Source: Micromonospora purpureochromogenes
Lineage (GTDB): Bacteria; Actinomycetota; Actinomycetes; Mycobacteriales; Micromonosporaceae
Reading direction: 5' to 3'
Length of the DNA stretch: 64,000 nt
Assembly (NCBI RefSeq): GCF_900091515.1
Contig: NZ_LT607410.1
Span: 4,278,001-4,342,000, forward strand
Under the pieces are notes generated by a model. It saw only the letters and a list, made by a program, of their open reading frames with translations. It was not told where the DNA came from and did not search any database. Position 1 is the stretch's first letter; every line of letters begins with the position of its first letter. This document shows, piece after piece, positions 41,932 through 49,904 of this stretch. Both the position numbers and the translations under genes were made by a program.

Positions 41932-41950
41932 CCACCGGTCCCGCCGGTGG
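41932..41950 (+). terminator. Terminator of the XRE/IrrE/MAB_1171c operon
   Basis: CCACCGG-TCCCG-CCGGTGG hairpin two bases after the stop codon, then GGCCCTTTCGG. Confidence 0.75.
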
Positions 41951-42020
41951 GGCCCTTTCGGCCCTGTCCGCGCCGAGATCCGGGCGGGCAGGGTGGTGGC
42001 ATCAGCCAGGAGGTGTCCCG

Positions 42021-43019
42021 ATGACCCAGCCGTCCACCGGCATGACGCAGCTGCCGACCGTCCGCGAACTCGAAGCCGCCGCCCGGCTGTCGCTGTACGC
42101 CCCCTCGGTGTTCAACACCCAGCCGTGGCGCTGGCGGGTCACCCGGCAGGCGCTGGAGCTGCACGCCGACCCGGCCCGGCAGTTGGCCATTACCGACCCG
42201 GACGGGCGGCTGCTGACCCTGAGCTGCGGCGCCGCGCTGCACCACGCCCGGGTGACGCTGGCCGCGGGCGGCTGGGCGGTGACCGTCGAGCGGTTCCCCG
42301 ACCGGGCCGAGCCGGGGCTGCTGGCCCGGCTGCGGGCCAGCGGCCCGGAGCGGCTCGACCTGGCCGCCGCCCGGCTGATGGACGCCATCCCGGTACGGCG
42401 CACGGACCGGCGCGCGTACGGGGACCGGCCGGTGCTGCCGGAGCAGGTGGCGCGACTGCGCGCGGCGGTCGAGGCCCAGGGCGCGTACCTGCACGTGGTG
42501 CGCACCGACCAGATGCCGATGCTGGCCGTGTCCGTCGCCCGGGCCGGCGACGCCGAGCTGGCCGATCCGGCGTACCGGGCGGAGCTGCACCACTGGACGC
42601 ACCGCCCCGAGTCCACCGGGGACGGCGTGCCGGCCGCGACCGCCGTCCGCCCGGCGCCCCGCCGGGTGCCGGTGCGCGATCACGCCCCCGGTGGTGCGGC
42701 CGGGCTACGGGCCGGCGCCGGCTTCGACCGGGGCGCCGCGTACGTGATCCTCTTCGGTGAGCGGGACGACCCGGCGGGTTGGCTGCGCGGCGGTGAGGCG
42801 CTGTCGGCGCTGCTGCTGACCGCGACCGCCGACGGGCTGGCGACCGCGCCGATCAGCGACACCATCGAGCTGACCTGGCCCCGGCAGATGATGCGGGACC
42901 TGCTGGCCGGCGTCGGCGAGCCCTACCTGGTGGTCCGGGTGGGCTGGGGGCCGCCGGCCGGTGACCTGCCGGCGGCACCGCGCCGCCGCAGCGCCGAGGT
43001 GATCGAGGTCGACGAGTGA
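42021..43019 (+). CDS. Acg-type FMN-binding nitroreductase-like protein
   Basis: A 332-aa protein from ATG 42021 (AGGAGG upstream). APSVFNTQPWRWRV near residue 32 and GEALSALLLTATADGLATAPISDTIEL near 265 are signatures of the mycobacterial Acg/Rv3127 family. Members are FMN-sequestering relatives of nitroreductases in dormancy and nitrosative-stress regulons. Both halves of the pseudo-dimeric fold are present. Likely part of a DosR-like stress response, by family analogy. Confidence 0.87.
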   Translation: MTQPSTGMTQLPTVRELEAAARLSLYAPSVFNTQPWRWRVTRQALELHADPARQLAITDPDGRLLTLSCGAALHHARVTLAAGGWAVTVERFPDRAEPGLLARLRASGPERLDLAAARLMDAIPVRRTDRRAYGDRPVLPEQVARLRAAVEAQGAYLHVVRTDQMPMLAVSVARAGDAELADPAYRAELHHWTHRPESTGDGVPAATAVRPAPRRVPVRDHAPGGAAGLRAGAGFDRGAAYVILFGERDDPAGWLRGGEALSALLLTATADGLATAPISDTIELTWPRQMMRDLLAGVGEPYLVVRVGWGPPAGDLPAAPRRRSAEVIEVDE

Positions 43020-43023
43020 CGGG

Positions 43024-43788
43024 TCAGCTGTTGACGAACTCGTAGACCTCCGCCGGGGCCGGGCCGATCTTCCCGTCGAACGGCGCGCTCAGGTCGGGCT
43101 TGAAGCCGTGCCCGGAGTAGCTGATCTCGGACGGCTGCTCCGGTCGGCCCGCGGCGGCCGGCAGGGTGAACCGCAGGCCCAGCAGCCGCCGCTGGGAGTC
43201 CACGGTCGCCTCGAACGGCACCGCCCTGGTCTGCTCGGGGGTGAGCGACCGCAGGTACGCGTCGTCGATGAGGCGGCTGGCGCCCGGTTCTCTCGCCCGG
43301 GTCAGGTCCAACGTGCCCCGATAGCCGCGCTCGCCGTTGCGTTCGGCGGTGCCGACCCCGGCGAGCAGGTCCTCGGCGTGGGCCGGGTCGCCGAACCGCT
43401 CCAGCGTGGCCCGGCGCGCCGGGCTCACCTTCGTCATGTCCAGCCGGGTCCACCGGTCCTCGGTCAGCGGGTTGCTGCGGACCAGGTGCTGGCCGTCCCG
43501 GTGCAGCACCTCGAAGGTCACCCGGGCCTTGGCGATCTCGCCGCCCACCACCCTGATCCGCAGCCAGCCGTCGCGTCCGTCGACCGCGCCGGCGCCGATG
43601 GTGGTGGGCGTGCGGAACTGGAAGCTGTAGGGGCCCCGGTCCAACGCCTGCGCCGCCTGGCGCAGCTCGTCGGGCGCGGACGGCCCGGACGGGGTCGCGG
43701 CGTCGCCGCGGGCGAGGTCCCGCGCCACGCCGCAGCCGGTCAGGGTGAGCAGGAGGGCGAGCACGCTCGCCGAGGCACGGACGGTCAC
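43024..43788 (-). CDS. Secreted lipoprotein of unknown function
   Basis: A 254-aa protein from GTG 43788 (GGGGAGG upstream). The lipobox LTGC ends the signal VRASASVLALLLTLTGC. The mature part resembles the LppX/LprG-like beta-sandwich lipoproteins of actinomycetes (YSFQFRTPTTIGAGAVDG; ends EVYEFVNS). Probably a periplasmic carrier or sensor. Convergent with the nitroreductase, 4 bp apart. Confidence 0.82.
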   Translation of the reverse strand: MTVRASASVLALLLTLTGCGVARDLARGDAATPSGPSAPDELRQAAQALDRGPYSFQFRTPTTIGAGAVDGRDGWLRIRVVGGEIAKARVTFEVLHRDGQHLVRSNPLTEDRWTRLDMTKVSPARRATLERFGDPAHAEDLLAGVGTAERNGERGYRGTLDLTRAREPGASRLIDDAYLRSLTPEQTRAVPFEATVDSQRRLLGLRFTLPAAAGRPEQPSEISYSGHGFKPDLSAPFDGKIGPAPAEVYEFVNS

Positions 43789-43894
43789 CGGACACCTCCC
43801 CGAGGGCGGACCGCCGCCGGCCGTCCGACGGCGGTCCACAGCGGATACCCAGGTGGTGGCGTCCGCAATCCTCCCCCTCGGGCCCGCGCCCGGG

Positions 43895-45067
43895 TCAGCC
43901 CGCCGCGCCGAGCGGCCCGTCGACCAGCTCGCGGGGCAGCCCGTGGGTGTCGTGCAGCCACGCGTAGTCGGTGTCGGTCAGCGGCCCCCGGGACCGGCAC
44001 CGCTCGACCACCGGCCGCCCCCGGCGGAGCAGGGCCCGGAACCGCCGTTCCTCGTCGACCAGCACCTGGCGCAGCGGCCCGACGTCGCCGCGCTGGCGGA
44101 ACCGGCGCAGCGTGTCCGCGTACGGCTGGTCGGGCAGCTCGGCGAGGGTCCGGGACTCATCGTCGCGCCACAGCGTGGTCAGCGCCCGCCGGACCAGCCG
44201 GCGCAGCACGTAGCCCCGGCCGGTGTTGGCGGGCCGGACGCCGTCGCCGAGCACCACGACCGCCGAGCGCAGGTGGTCGCAGACGATCCGGTGCGCCGTC
44301 TCGTCCAGCGGCCACCGGTCGCGGACCGCCTCGACCCAGGGGGTCAGGCCGGCGCACTCGAAGACCGAGCGGCCGCCGCGCAGCACCATCTCCAGCCGCT
44401 CCAGGCCCATCCCGGTGTCGATGTTGGGCTGCGGCAGCGGCTCCAGCCGGCCGTCGTCGTGCCGGTGGTACCGCATCCGCACGTGGTTCCAGACCTCCAT
44501 CCACCGGTCGTCGCCGCCCGGGGTGCCGGTCGGCGGCCCGTCGCCGGTCCAGACGAAGATCTCCGAGTCCGGCCCGCACGGCCCGGTGGGGCCGTTGGAC
44601 CACCAGTTCTCCGCGCGGGTCAGCTCCACCGGCACGCCGAGCTCGGTCCACGTCGCCAGCGCGGTCTCGTCGGGGCCGACCTGGTCGTCGCCGCCGAAGA
44701 CGGTGGCGTGCAGCCGGCCCGGGTCGACGCCGAAACCGTCGGTGAGCAGCTCGTAGCCCCAGCGCAGGCTCGGCCCGATGCCGTAGTCGCCGAGCGACCA
44801 GGTGCCGAGCATGTCGAAGACGGTCAGGTGGGTCGGGTCGCCGACCTCGTCCAGGTCGGTGGTGCGCAGGCAGCGCTGCACGTTGACCAGGCGCCGGCCG
44901 GACGGATGGGGACGGCCCGCGAGGTACGGCGTCAGCGGGTGCATCCCGGAGGTGGTGAAGAGGACCGGATCGCCCGGCGGTGGGATCAGCGGGCTCTCCG
45001 GCGCGGACCGGTGGCCCCGCCGGTGGAAGTGGTCGACGAAGGTGCGGACGATCTGCTCGGGTGTCAT
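43895..45067 (-). CDS. Alanyl-tRNA synthetase-like protein, catalytic part only
   Basis: A 390-aa class II synthetase core from ATG 45067. AlaRS motifs: LVNVQRCLRTTDLDEVGD, FDMLGTWSLGDYG, WWSNGPTGPCGPDSEIF (~165), NIDTGMGLERLEM (~225, motif 3) and RGYVLRRLVRRAL (~285). It stops in the helical tRNA-recognition region and lacks the editing and C-Ala domains of the ~880-aa cellular enzyme, so it is a paralogue. It may activate Ala (or an analogue) for a non-canonical acceptor, or resist an inhibitor. The alanine-rich leader ORF and hairpin upstream suggest control by Ala-tRNA charging. Confidence 0.88.
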   Translation of the reverse strand: MTPEQIVRTFVDHFHRRGHRSAPESPLIPPPGDPVLFTTSGMHPLTPYLAGRPHPSGRRLVNVQRCLRTTDLDEVGDPTHLTVFDMLGTWSLGDYGIGPSLRWGYELLTDGFGVDPGRLHATVFGGDDQVGPDETALATWTELGVPVELTRAENWWSNGPTGPCGPDSEIFVWTGDGPPTGTPGGDDRWMEVWNHVRMRYHRHDDGRLEPLPQPNIDTGMGLERLEMVLRGGRSVFECAGLTPWVEAVRDRWPLDETAHRIVCDHLRSAVVVLGDGVRPANTGRGYVLRRLVRRALTTLWRDDESRTLAELPDQPYADTLRRFRQRGDVGPLRQVLVDEERRFRALLRRGRPVVERCRSRGPLTDTDYAWLHDTHGLPRELVDGPLGAAG

Positions 45068-45138
45068 GGCGTAGGGCCTTCCGGTGAGGGTGCGACCGGT
45101 ACGGCCCGCCGCGCGGACGCGGGGGTGCTGACGCGCGA

Positions 45139-45169
45139 ACGCCGGCGGACCGTTTCCGGTCGCCGGCGT
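45139..45169 (-). promoter_or_regulatory. GAAA-loop hairpin after the alanine leader (putative attenuator)
   Basis: On the minus strand ACGCCGGCG-ACCG-GAAA-CGGT-C-CGCCGGCGT forms a 13-bp stem with one bulge and a GNRA tetraloop. It lies 13 nt after the leader stop and about 70 nt before the AlaRS-like start. A ribosome stalled on the last Ala codons could cover or free it. Confidence 0.65.
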
Positions 45170-45181
45170 GGGGTCAGGTGA

Positions 45182-45247
45182 TCAGGCGGCGGCAACCGGC
45201 GAGCGGGAAGCTCGCGCGGCCGCGGCGGTGGTGCGCCTGATCTGCAT
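45182..45247 (-). CDS. Alanine-rich leader peptide of the AlaRS-like gene
   Basis: A 21-codon ORF, ATG 45247 to TGA 45182, begins MQIRRTTAAAARAS and ends PVAAA. Eight of 21 residues are Ala, in blocks of four and three, the last at the stop codon. The ATG lies six bases after TACGGT, so the transcript would be leaderless and start with this peptide. Ribosome-mediated attenuation by leader peptides is known for Trp, Leu and Cys; an Ala version before an AlaRS-like gene fits the same logic but is inference. Confidence 0.65.
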   Translation of the reverse strand: MQIRRTTAAAARASRSPVAAA

Positions 45248-45253
45248 GGCCCG

Positions 45254-45259
45254 ACCGTA
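45254..45259 (-). promoter_or_regulatory. -10 element TACGGT of the leader peptide transcript
   Basis: TACGGT (minus strand) lies exactly 6 nt before ATG 45247, matching the leaderless module seen elsewhere in the window. It directly follows the terminator of the desaturase gene. Confidence 0.6.
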
Positions 45260-45264
45260 CCGCG

Positions 45265-45315
45265 ACGACGGCGCCGCCGACCACCGCATTCCGGGTGGGT
45301 CGGCGGCGCCGTCGT
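45265..45315 (-). terminator. Strong terminator after the desaturase gene
   Basis: Perfect 18-bp arms (45265-45282 and 45298-45315) with a 15-nt loop lie 6 bp after the desaturase stop. They insulate the AlaRS-like leader from upstream transcription. Confidence 0.85.
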
Positions 45316-45321
45316 GGGTGC

Positions 45322-46470
45322 TCAGGCCCCCGAGGGAGCGAGGGTACGCGTCGACAGGTCGTCGGCGGGCTTCGGCGCGGCCGGGGTCCGGTTGGGCAGC
45401 GACAGCCGGATGACCTTCCACCAGGCCGAGGCGACCTGCCTGGGCAGCGGGCCGGTGGTGTACTTCAGCCCGTACCGGTCGAACAGCGCCCGGACCTGCG
45501 GGGCGATCTCCTGGTAGCGCTTGCTCGGCAGGTCTGGGAAGAGGTGGTGCTCGATCTGGAAGGACAGGTTGCCGGTCATGATGTGCATCAGCCGGCTGCC
45601 GCTGATGTTGGCCGAGCCGAGCATCTGCCGCAGGTACCACTCGCCGCGCGTCTCGCCCTCGATGCTGGTCTTCTCGAAGGTCTCCACGCCGTTCGGGAAG
45701 TGCCCGCACATGATCACCGAGTGGCTCCACACGTTGCGGATCAGGTTCGCGGTGAAGGTGGCGGCCAGGGTGCTGAGGAAGGACGGGCCGGACAGCAGCG
45801 GGTGCACGACGTAGTCCTTGAGCACCTGGCGGCGGATCTTGCGGCCGACGGCGCGGGCCCGGGCCCGGAACTCCGGGGCCTTGCGCCGGTCCTTCTGCAG
45901 GTTGCGGCCGAGCTCCAGGTCGTACGCGGCGATGCCGTACTCGAAGAAGCAGGCGTTGACGAAGTTCCACAGCGGCTGGCCGAGGTGCATCGGGTGCCAC
46001 TTCTGGTCCTCGTCGACGCGCATGATGCCGTACCCGAGGTCGTTGTCCTTGCCGAGCACGTTGGTGTACGTGTGGTGCAGCTGGTTGTGCGAGTGCTTCC
46101 ACTGATCGGCCGGGGAGACGTGGTCCCACTCCCAGGTGGTGGAGTGGATCTTCGGGTCCCGCATGAAGTCGTACTGGCCGTGCAGGATGTTGTGGCCGAT
46201 CTCCATGTTCTCCAGGATCTTGGCCACCGCCAGGCCGGCGGTGCCGACCACCCACGCCGGCGGGAAGAGCGAGAAGAGCAGCACCGCGCGACTGCTGATC
46301 TCCAGCGTCCGCTGGGTCTTGATGACCTTGCGGATGTACCGGGCGTCGGACTCACCGCGCTCGGCGATCACCCGGTCCCGGATGGCGTCGAGCTCCTTGC
46401 CCAGGATCTCGATGTCCTCCGCACTGAGGTGGGCGATCGGGTTGTCCGGCTTCTTCTGGATCGCGGTCAC
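45322..46470 (-). CDS. Acyl-lipid/acyl-CoA fatty-acid desaturase (DesA3-like)
   Basis: A 382-aa membrane di-iron enzyme from GTG 46470 (AGGAGG upstream). The three His boxes are HNILHGQ (~93), HSHNQLHHTYTN (~125) and QIEHHLFP (~310), with hydrophobic segments between (LFSLFPPAWVVGTAGLAVA). It introduces a cis double bond into long-chain acyl groups, using electrons from the oxidoreductase encoded just upstream. Mycobacterial DesA3 with its reductase Rv3230c is the known parallel. Confidence 0.93.
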   Translation of the reverse strand: MTAIQKKPDNPIAHLSAEDIEILGKELDAIRDRVIAERGESDARYIRKVIKTQRTLEISSRAVLLFSLFPPAWVVGTAGLAVAKILENMEIGHNILHGQYDFMRDPKIHSTTWEWDHVSPADQWKHSHNQLHHTYTNVLGKDNDLGYGIMRVDEDQKWHPMHLGQPLWNFVNACFFEYGIAAYDLELGRNLQKDRRKAPEFRARARAVGRKIRRQVLKDYVVHPLLSGPSFLSTLAATFTANLIRNVWSHSVIMCGHFPNGVETFEKTSIEGETRGEWYLRQMLGSANISGSRLMHIMTGNLSFQIEHHLFPDLPSKRYQEIAPQVRALFDRYGLKYTTGPLPRQVASAWWKVIRLSLPNRTPAAPKPADDLSTRTLAPSGA

Positions 46471-46484
46471 GTCCGGCCTCCTGT

Positions 46485-47576
46485 CTACAGGTCGATGTCG
46501 CAGGTACCGGCCGCCGCCGACACGCAGGTCTGGATGAGTACGCCGTCACCGGGGACGGCCGTGGTGAGGTCCCCGGTACGCAGGTCGCGGACCGCCCCCT
46601 GGCGCAGCGGGAGGACGCAGCCGTAGCAGATGCCCATCCGGCAGCCCGACGGCATCAGCGCACCGGCGGCCTCCCCGGCATCCAGGATGGGGGTCGCGCC
46701 GTCGGCCCGCACGCTGAGACCGGCCCTGGTGAAGGTGACGGTGCCGCCCTCCCCCGGTGAGATCACGGTCGGCCGGAACCGCTCGGTGTGCAGCCGCTGC
46801 GCCGCGCCGGCCGCCCGCCAGTGCTCCTCCACCGCGTCGAGCATCCCGATCGGGCCGCAGGCCCAGGTCTCGCGCTCCAGGTGGTCGGGGACCAGCCCGG
46901 CCAGTTCGTCGACGCCGAGCAGCCCGTCGGTGTCGGTGTGCCGCTCGACCAGCCGGATCGCGCCCTGCGCGGCGAGCGCCCGCAGCTCGGCGCCGAAGAC
47001 CACGTCGGCCGGGGTGGGTGCGGAGTGCACGACCACCACGTCCGAGTGGGTGTGCGCGCCGGCGCGCAGCATCCCCATGACCGGGGTGACGCCGCTGCCG
47101 GCGGTGAGGAACAGGACCCGGGCCGGCGCGGGGTCGGGCAGGACGAAGTCCCCCTGCGCCTGGTCGAGCTGGACGATGGCGCCCGGGCGGATGCGCCGGA
47201 CCAGGTGGTTGCTGACCGTCCCGTCGGGGATCGCCTTCACGGTGACGCAGATACGGCCGTCGGGACGACCGGGAGCCGAGGTGACCGAGTACGCCCGCCA
47301 CTGCCGGACCCCGTCGACGTCCACGCCGAGGCGCACGTACTGCCCGGCGGTGTGGCCGCGCCAGGCGCGACCGGGCTGGATGGTCAGCGTGGCGGCGTCG
47401 CGGGTCTCGGCGTCGACGGCGACCACGCGACCGCGCAGCGCGGCCCCGGCGCGCAGCGGCGCGACCAGGTCGAGATAGTCCTCGGGGAGGAGCGGGGTGG
47501 TGACCGTCTCGGCGAGCCGGAGGAGCCGGTCCCGGACGGAGAGCCTCGTCGGGGGACGCGGGACGGTGGTGGTCAT
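46485..47576 (-). CDS. Flavin/[2Fe-2S] ferredoxin reductase partner of the desaturase
   Basis: A 363-aa soluble protein from ATG 47576. FAD domain RAYSVTSAPG (~97), NAD domain LTAGSGVTPVMGMLR (~160) and TWACGPIGMLDAVE (~240), then a plant-type [2Fe-2S] domain with CRMGICYGC and the distal Cys in IQTCVSA (~290-360). It passes electrons from NAD(P)H to the desaturase, which starts 14 bp after its stop. Same order as in mycobacterial desA3 loci. Confidence 0.92.
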   Translation of the reverse strand: MTTTVPRPPTRLSVRDRLLRLAETVTTPLLPEDYLDLVAPLRAGAALRGRVVAVDAETRDAATLTIQPGRAWRGHTAGQYVRLGVDVDGVRQWRAYSVTSAPGRPDGRICVTVKAIPDGTVSNHLVRRIRPGAIVQLDQAQGDFVLPDPAPARVLFLTAGSGVTPVMGMLRAGAHTHSDVVVVHSAPTPADVVFGAELRALAAQGAIRLVERHTDTDGLLGVDELAGLVPDHLERETWACGPIGMLDAVEEHWRAAGAAQRLHTERFRPTVISPGEGGTVTFTRAGLSVRADGATPILDAGEAAGALMPSGCRMGICYGCVLPLRQGAVRDLRTGDLTTAVPGDGVLIQTCVSAAAGTCDIDL

Positions 47577-47641
47577 ATGTCCAGGATCGTCGCCCGTTCG
47601 GATAACATCTTGGCCAGCAAAGGTGAATTGACCACGGGTTC

Positions 47642-47658
47642 TTGTTCGGGGAGAACAA
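47642..47658 (+). promoter_or_regulatory. Hairpin with the Shine-Dalgarno sequence in its loop
   Basis: TTGTTC-GGGGA-GAACAA is a perfect inverted repeat. The loop GGGGA is the only plausible ribosome-binding sequence for ATG 47660. It could serve as an operator for the regulator itself, or as a translational switch. Confidence 0.5.
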
Positions 47659-47659
47659 C

Positions 47660-48880
47660 ATGACCGATCCTTCCGGGGCCACCAGCCGCCGGGCGGCGCA
47701 CCTGGAGCTGGACGGGCGGGTGGCCGACCGGCTGCGCGGCCAGCTCCCCGCGGTGGCCGAGCGGACGGTCACCGCGATCACCGCCGAGGTCCCCGACTAC
47801 TCGGGCACCCTCACCGGGCAGATGCGCGAGAAGATCGAGAACGCCGTCCGCATCGCGCTGGGCACGTTCCTCCAGCTCATCGAGCGGGCCGACGCCGCCG
47901 ACCCGAGCACCCCGCTGAGCCGGGCGCTGGAGGCGGCGTACGCCCTCGGCAGCGGCGAGGCCCGGTCGGGGCGGAGCATGGACGCGCTGCTGGCCGCGTA
48001 CCGGGTGGGGGCCCGGGTCGCCTGGCGGGAGGTCTCCGCCACCACCGTGCGCGACGGGCTCTCCGCCGAGCGGGTGGCCGAGTTCGCCGAGCTGATGTTC
48101 GCCTACATCGACGAGCTCTCCGCCGCCAGCGTGGCCGGGCACACCGACGAGCTGGCCAGCGCCGGCCGGGTGCACCGGCGCTACCTGGAACGGCTGGTCC
48201 AGCAACTGCTCGCCGGCGAGCTGGAGGAGGTGCTGCGCCGCAGCGCCGAGCGGGCGGAGTGGCCGCCCCCGCAGACCCTCACCGTCGCGGTGCTCCCCCG
48301 CAGCAACCTGCGCGCGGTGCTCGCGATGCTCAGCCCGCACACCCTGGAGAGCGGCGAGGACCTGCCCGGGGTGGAGCTGGCCGAGGAGTCCGCCGTGCTG
48401 CTCGTCCCCGACGTGCACGGTGGGCGCCGGCGGCGGCTCACCGGCGCGGTGCAGGGGCACCGGGCGGTGGTGGGGCCGGCACGGCCGTGGACCCGGGTCG
48501 CCGAGTCGTACCAGCGGGTGCTGCGGGCGCTGGCGCTCGGGTTGGACCGGCCGGCGGACGGCGCGCCGCTGGACACCGAGCAGCACCTGGCCCGGCTGGT
48601 GCTCAGCACCGACCCGGAGGCCCTGGCGGACCTGCGCGCGCAGGTGCTGCAACCGCTGTCGGCGCTGCCCCCGGCGACCGCCCGGCGGCTGGCCGAGACG
48701 CTGCGCTCCTGGCTGCTGCACCAGGGCCGGCGCGACGACGTCGCCGGCGACCTCTTCGTCCACCCGCAGACCGTGCGCTACCGGATGGGTCAGCTGCGCG
48801 AGCTGTACGGCGAGCGCCTCAACGACCCGGCGACGGTGCTGGAGCTGACCCTGGCGCTGGCCTTCCTGCCGGCGGAGTGA
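47660..48880 (+). CDS. PucR-type transcriptional regulator
   Basis: A 406-aa protein from ATG 47660. The N-terminal ~170 residues are helical (RsbRD-like). Residues ~180-330 are a GGDEF-related region, and the C-terminal PucR HTH is RDDVAGDLFVHPQTVRYRMGQLRELYG (~365-392). It is divergent from the reductase/desaturase operon with an 83-bp gap. By position it is the likely regulator of lipid desaturation, as in other actinomycetes. Confidence 0.87.
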   Translation: MTDPSGATSRRAAHLELDGRVADRLRGQLPAVAERTVTAITAEVPDYSGTLTGQMREKIENAVRIALGTFLQLIERADAADPSTPLSRALEAAYALGSGEARSGRSMDALLAAYRVGARVAWREVSATTVRDGLSAERVAEFAELMFAYIDELSAASVAGHTDELASAGRVHRRYLERLVQQLLAGELEEVLRRSAERAEWPPPQTLTVAVLPRSNLRAVLAMLSPHTLESGEDLPGVELAEESAVLLVPDVHGGRRRRLTGAVQGHRAVVGPARPWTRVAESYQRVLRALALGLDRPADGAPLDTEQHLARLVLSTDPEALADLRAQVLQPLSALPPATARRLAETLRSWLLHQGRRDDVAGDLFVHPQTVRYRMGQLRELYGERLNDPATVLELTLALAFLPAE

Positions 48881-48907
48881 GCCGGCCGGGTCGGTGATTC
48901 GGCCGGC
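48881..48907 (+). terminator. Hairpin terminator of the PucR-type gene
   Basis: GCCGGCC (48881-48887) and GGCCGGC (48901-48907) pair directly after the stop codon, with a 13-nt loop. Confidence 0.6.
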
Positions 48908-49127
48908 CCACCTCAGTGGAGCCCGCCGGCTTCCGCCGCCCCGCCGCCGGGCCCGTCGACGCCGCGGTCAGACCACCGTCACGCGCGGGCCGGCACACAC
49001 ACCGAGCTTGTCATCAGTTCGGCGACGCTGCGTCGCCCATCGTTCACAAAGTTGATCTGGATATTGGCCGTCTTCTCTGTCCATATGTACGCAGGCGATC
49101 CCGCCCATCCTCATCGGACGGAGCACC

Positions 49128-49787
49128 ATGACCCGTACCCTGCGCGCGACGGCCACCATCCTCGCCGCCGCCCTGGCCGCCACCCTCGGCCTCGCCCACC
49201 CCGCCTGGGCCGCCAGCTACTCCGCCTCGCTGACCACCGCGGTCGCCGGCCTTCCGGTCGCCACCGAGGTCCGCACCGGCTACAGCCGCGACCTATTCCC
49301 CCACTGGGTCGACGCCGACGGCGACGGCTGCAACACCCGCAACGAGGTGCTGATCGCCGAGGCCGTCTCCGCGCCGACGGTCGGCGGGAGCTGCACGCTG
49401 TCCGGCGGGCGCTGGTACTCCTACTACGACAACGCGTACTGGACCCTGACCGGCGACCTCGACATCGACCACATGGTGCCGCTCGCCGAGGCCTGGGACT
49501 CCGGGGCGCGCAGCTGGACCACCAGCCGCCGTCAGGCGTACGCCAACGACCTGGGCGACAGCCGCCCGCTGGCCGCCGTCACCGACAACGTCAACCAGGC
49601 CAAGGGCGACCAGGACCCGGCCACCTGGCTGCCCCCGTACGCCTCGGCCCGCTGCCGCTACGTCAAGGAGTGGGTCGCCACCAAGATCCGCTGGCGGCTC
49701 ACCGTGGACAGCGCCGAGAAGAGCACCCTGACCAGCTGGGCGAACAACTGCCCCGCCACCACCGTCTCGGTCACCTACGCCTGGTGA
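49128..49787 (+). CDS. Secreted HNH-family nuclease (GmrSD/DUF1524-like)
   Basis: A 219-aa exported protein from ATG 49128 (GGAGC upstream). Signal peptide LRATATILAAALAATLGLAHPAWA, cleaved after AWA. The mature nuclease has GDLDIDHMVPLAEAWDSGA (~105-125) and AAVTDNVNQAKGDQDPATWLPP (~145-168), the His and Asn of the HNH site. Four Cys (DGCNT, GSCTL, ARCRY, NNCPA) probably form disulfides outside the cell. Likely a nutritional or competitive DNase. Confidence 0.9.
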   Translation: MTRTLRATATILAAALAATLGLAHPAWAASYSASLTTAVAGLPVATEVRTGYSRDLFPHWVDADGDGCNTRNEVLIAEAVSAPTVGGSCTLSGGRWYSYYDNAYWTLTGDLDIDHMVPLAEAWDSGARSWTTSRRQAYANDLGDSRPLAAVTDNVNQAKGDQDPATWLPPYASARCRYVKEWVATKIRWRLTVDSAEKSTLTSWANNCPATTVSVTYAW

Positions 49788-49794
49788 CGCCCCC

Positions 49795-49822
49795 GGCCGG
49801 CCCGCCGCCCGGCGGGCCGGCC
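49795..49822 (+). terminator. Terminator of the secreted nuclease gene
   Basis: Perfect 12-bp arms GGCCGGCCCGCC / GGCGGGCCGGCC with a GCCC loop, 8 bp after the stop. Confidence 0.85.
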
Positions 49823-49892
49823 CCGACACCGTCGCACAGTCGGCCGGGGGCGCAGCGCCTGAACGGCTTGCGGTGCAAGCGGTTCCACCCCG

Positions 49893-49898
49893 TACCGT
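49893..49898 (+). promoter_or_regulatory. -10 element TACCGT of the GNAT gene
   Basis: TACCGT lies 6 nt before ATG 49905 with no Shine-Dalgarno; TTGCGG (49868-49873) is a possible -35 at 19 bp. Confidence 0.6.
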
Positions 49899-49904
49899 CC
49901 TGGC

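Noticed and set aside
48960..49127. A minus-strand gene with repeated Arg/Val/Met just upstream of the nuclease
   Set aside because: Composition is that of a shadow of the nuclease promoter and signal peptide; no family, no ribosome site.
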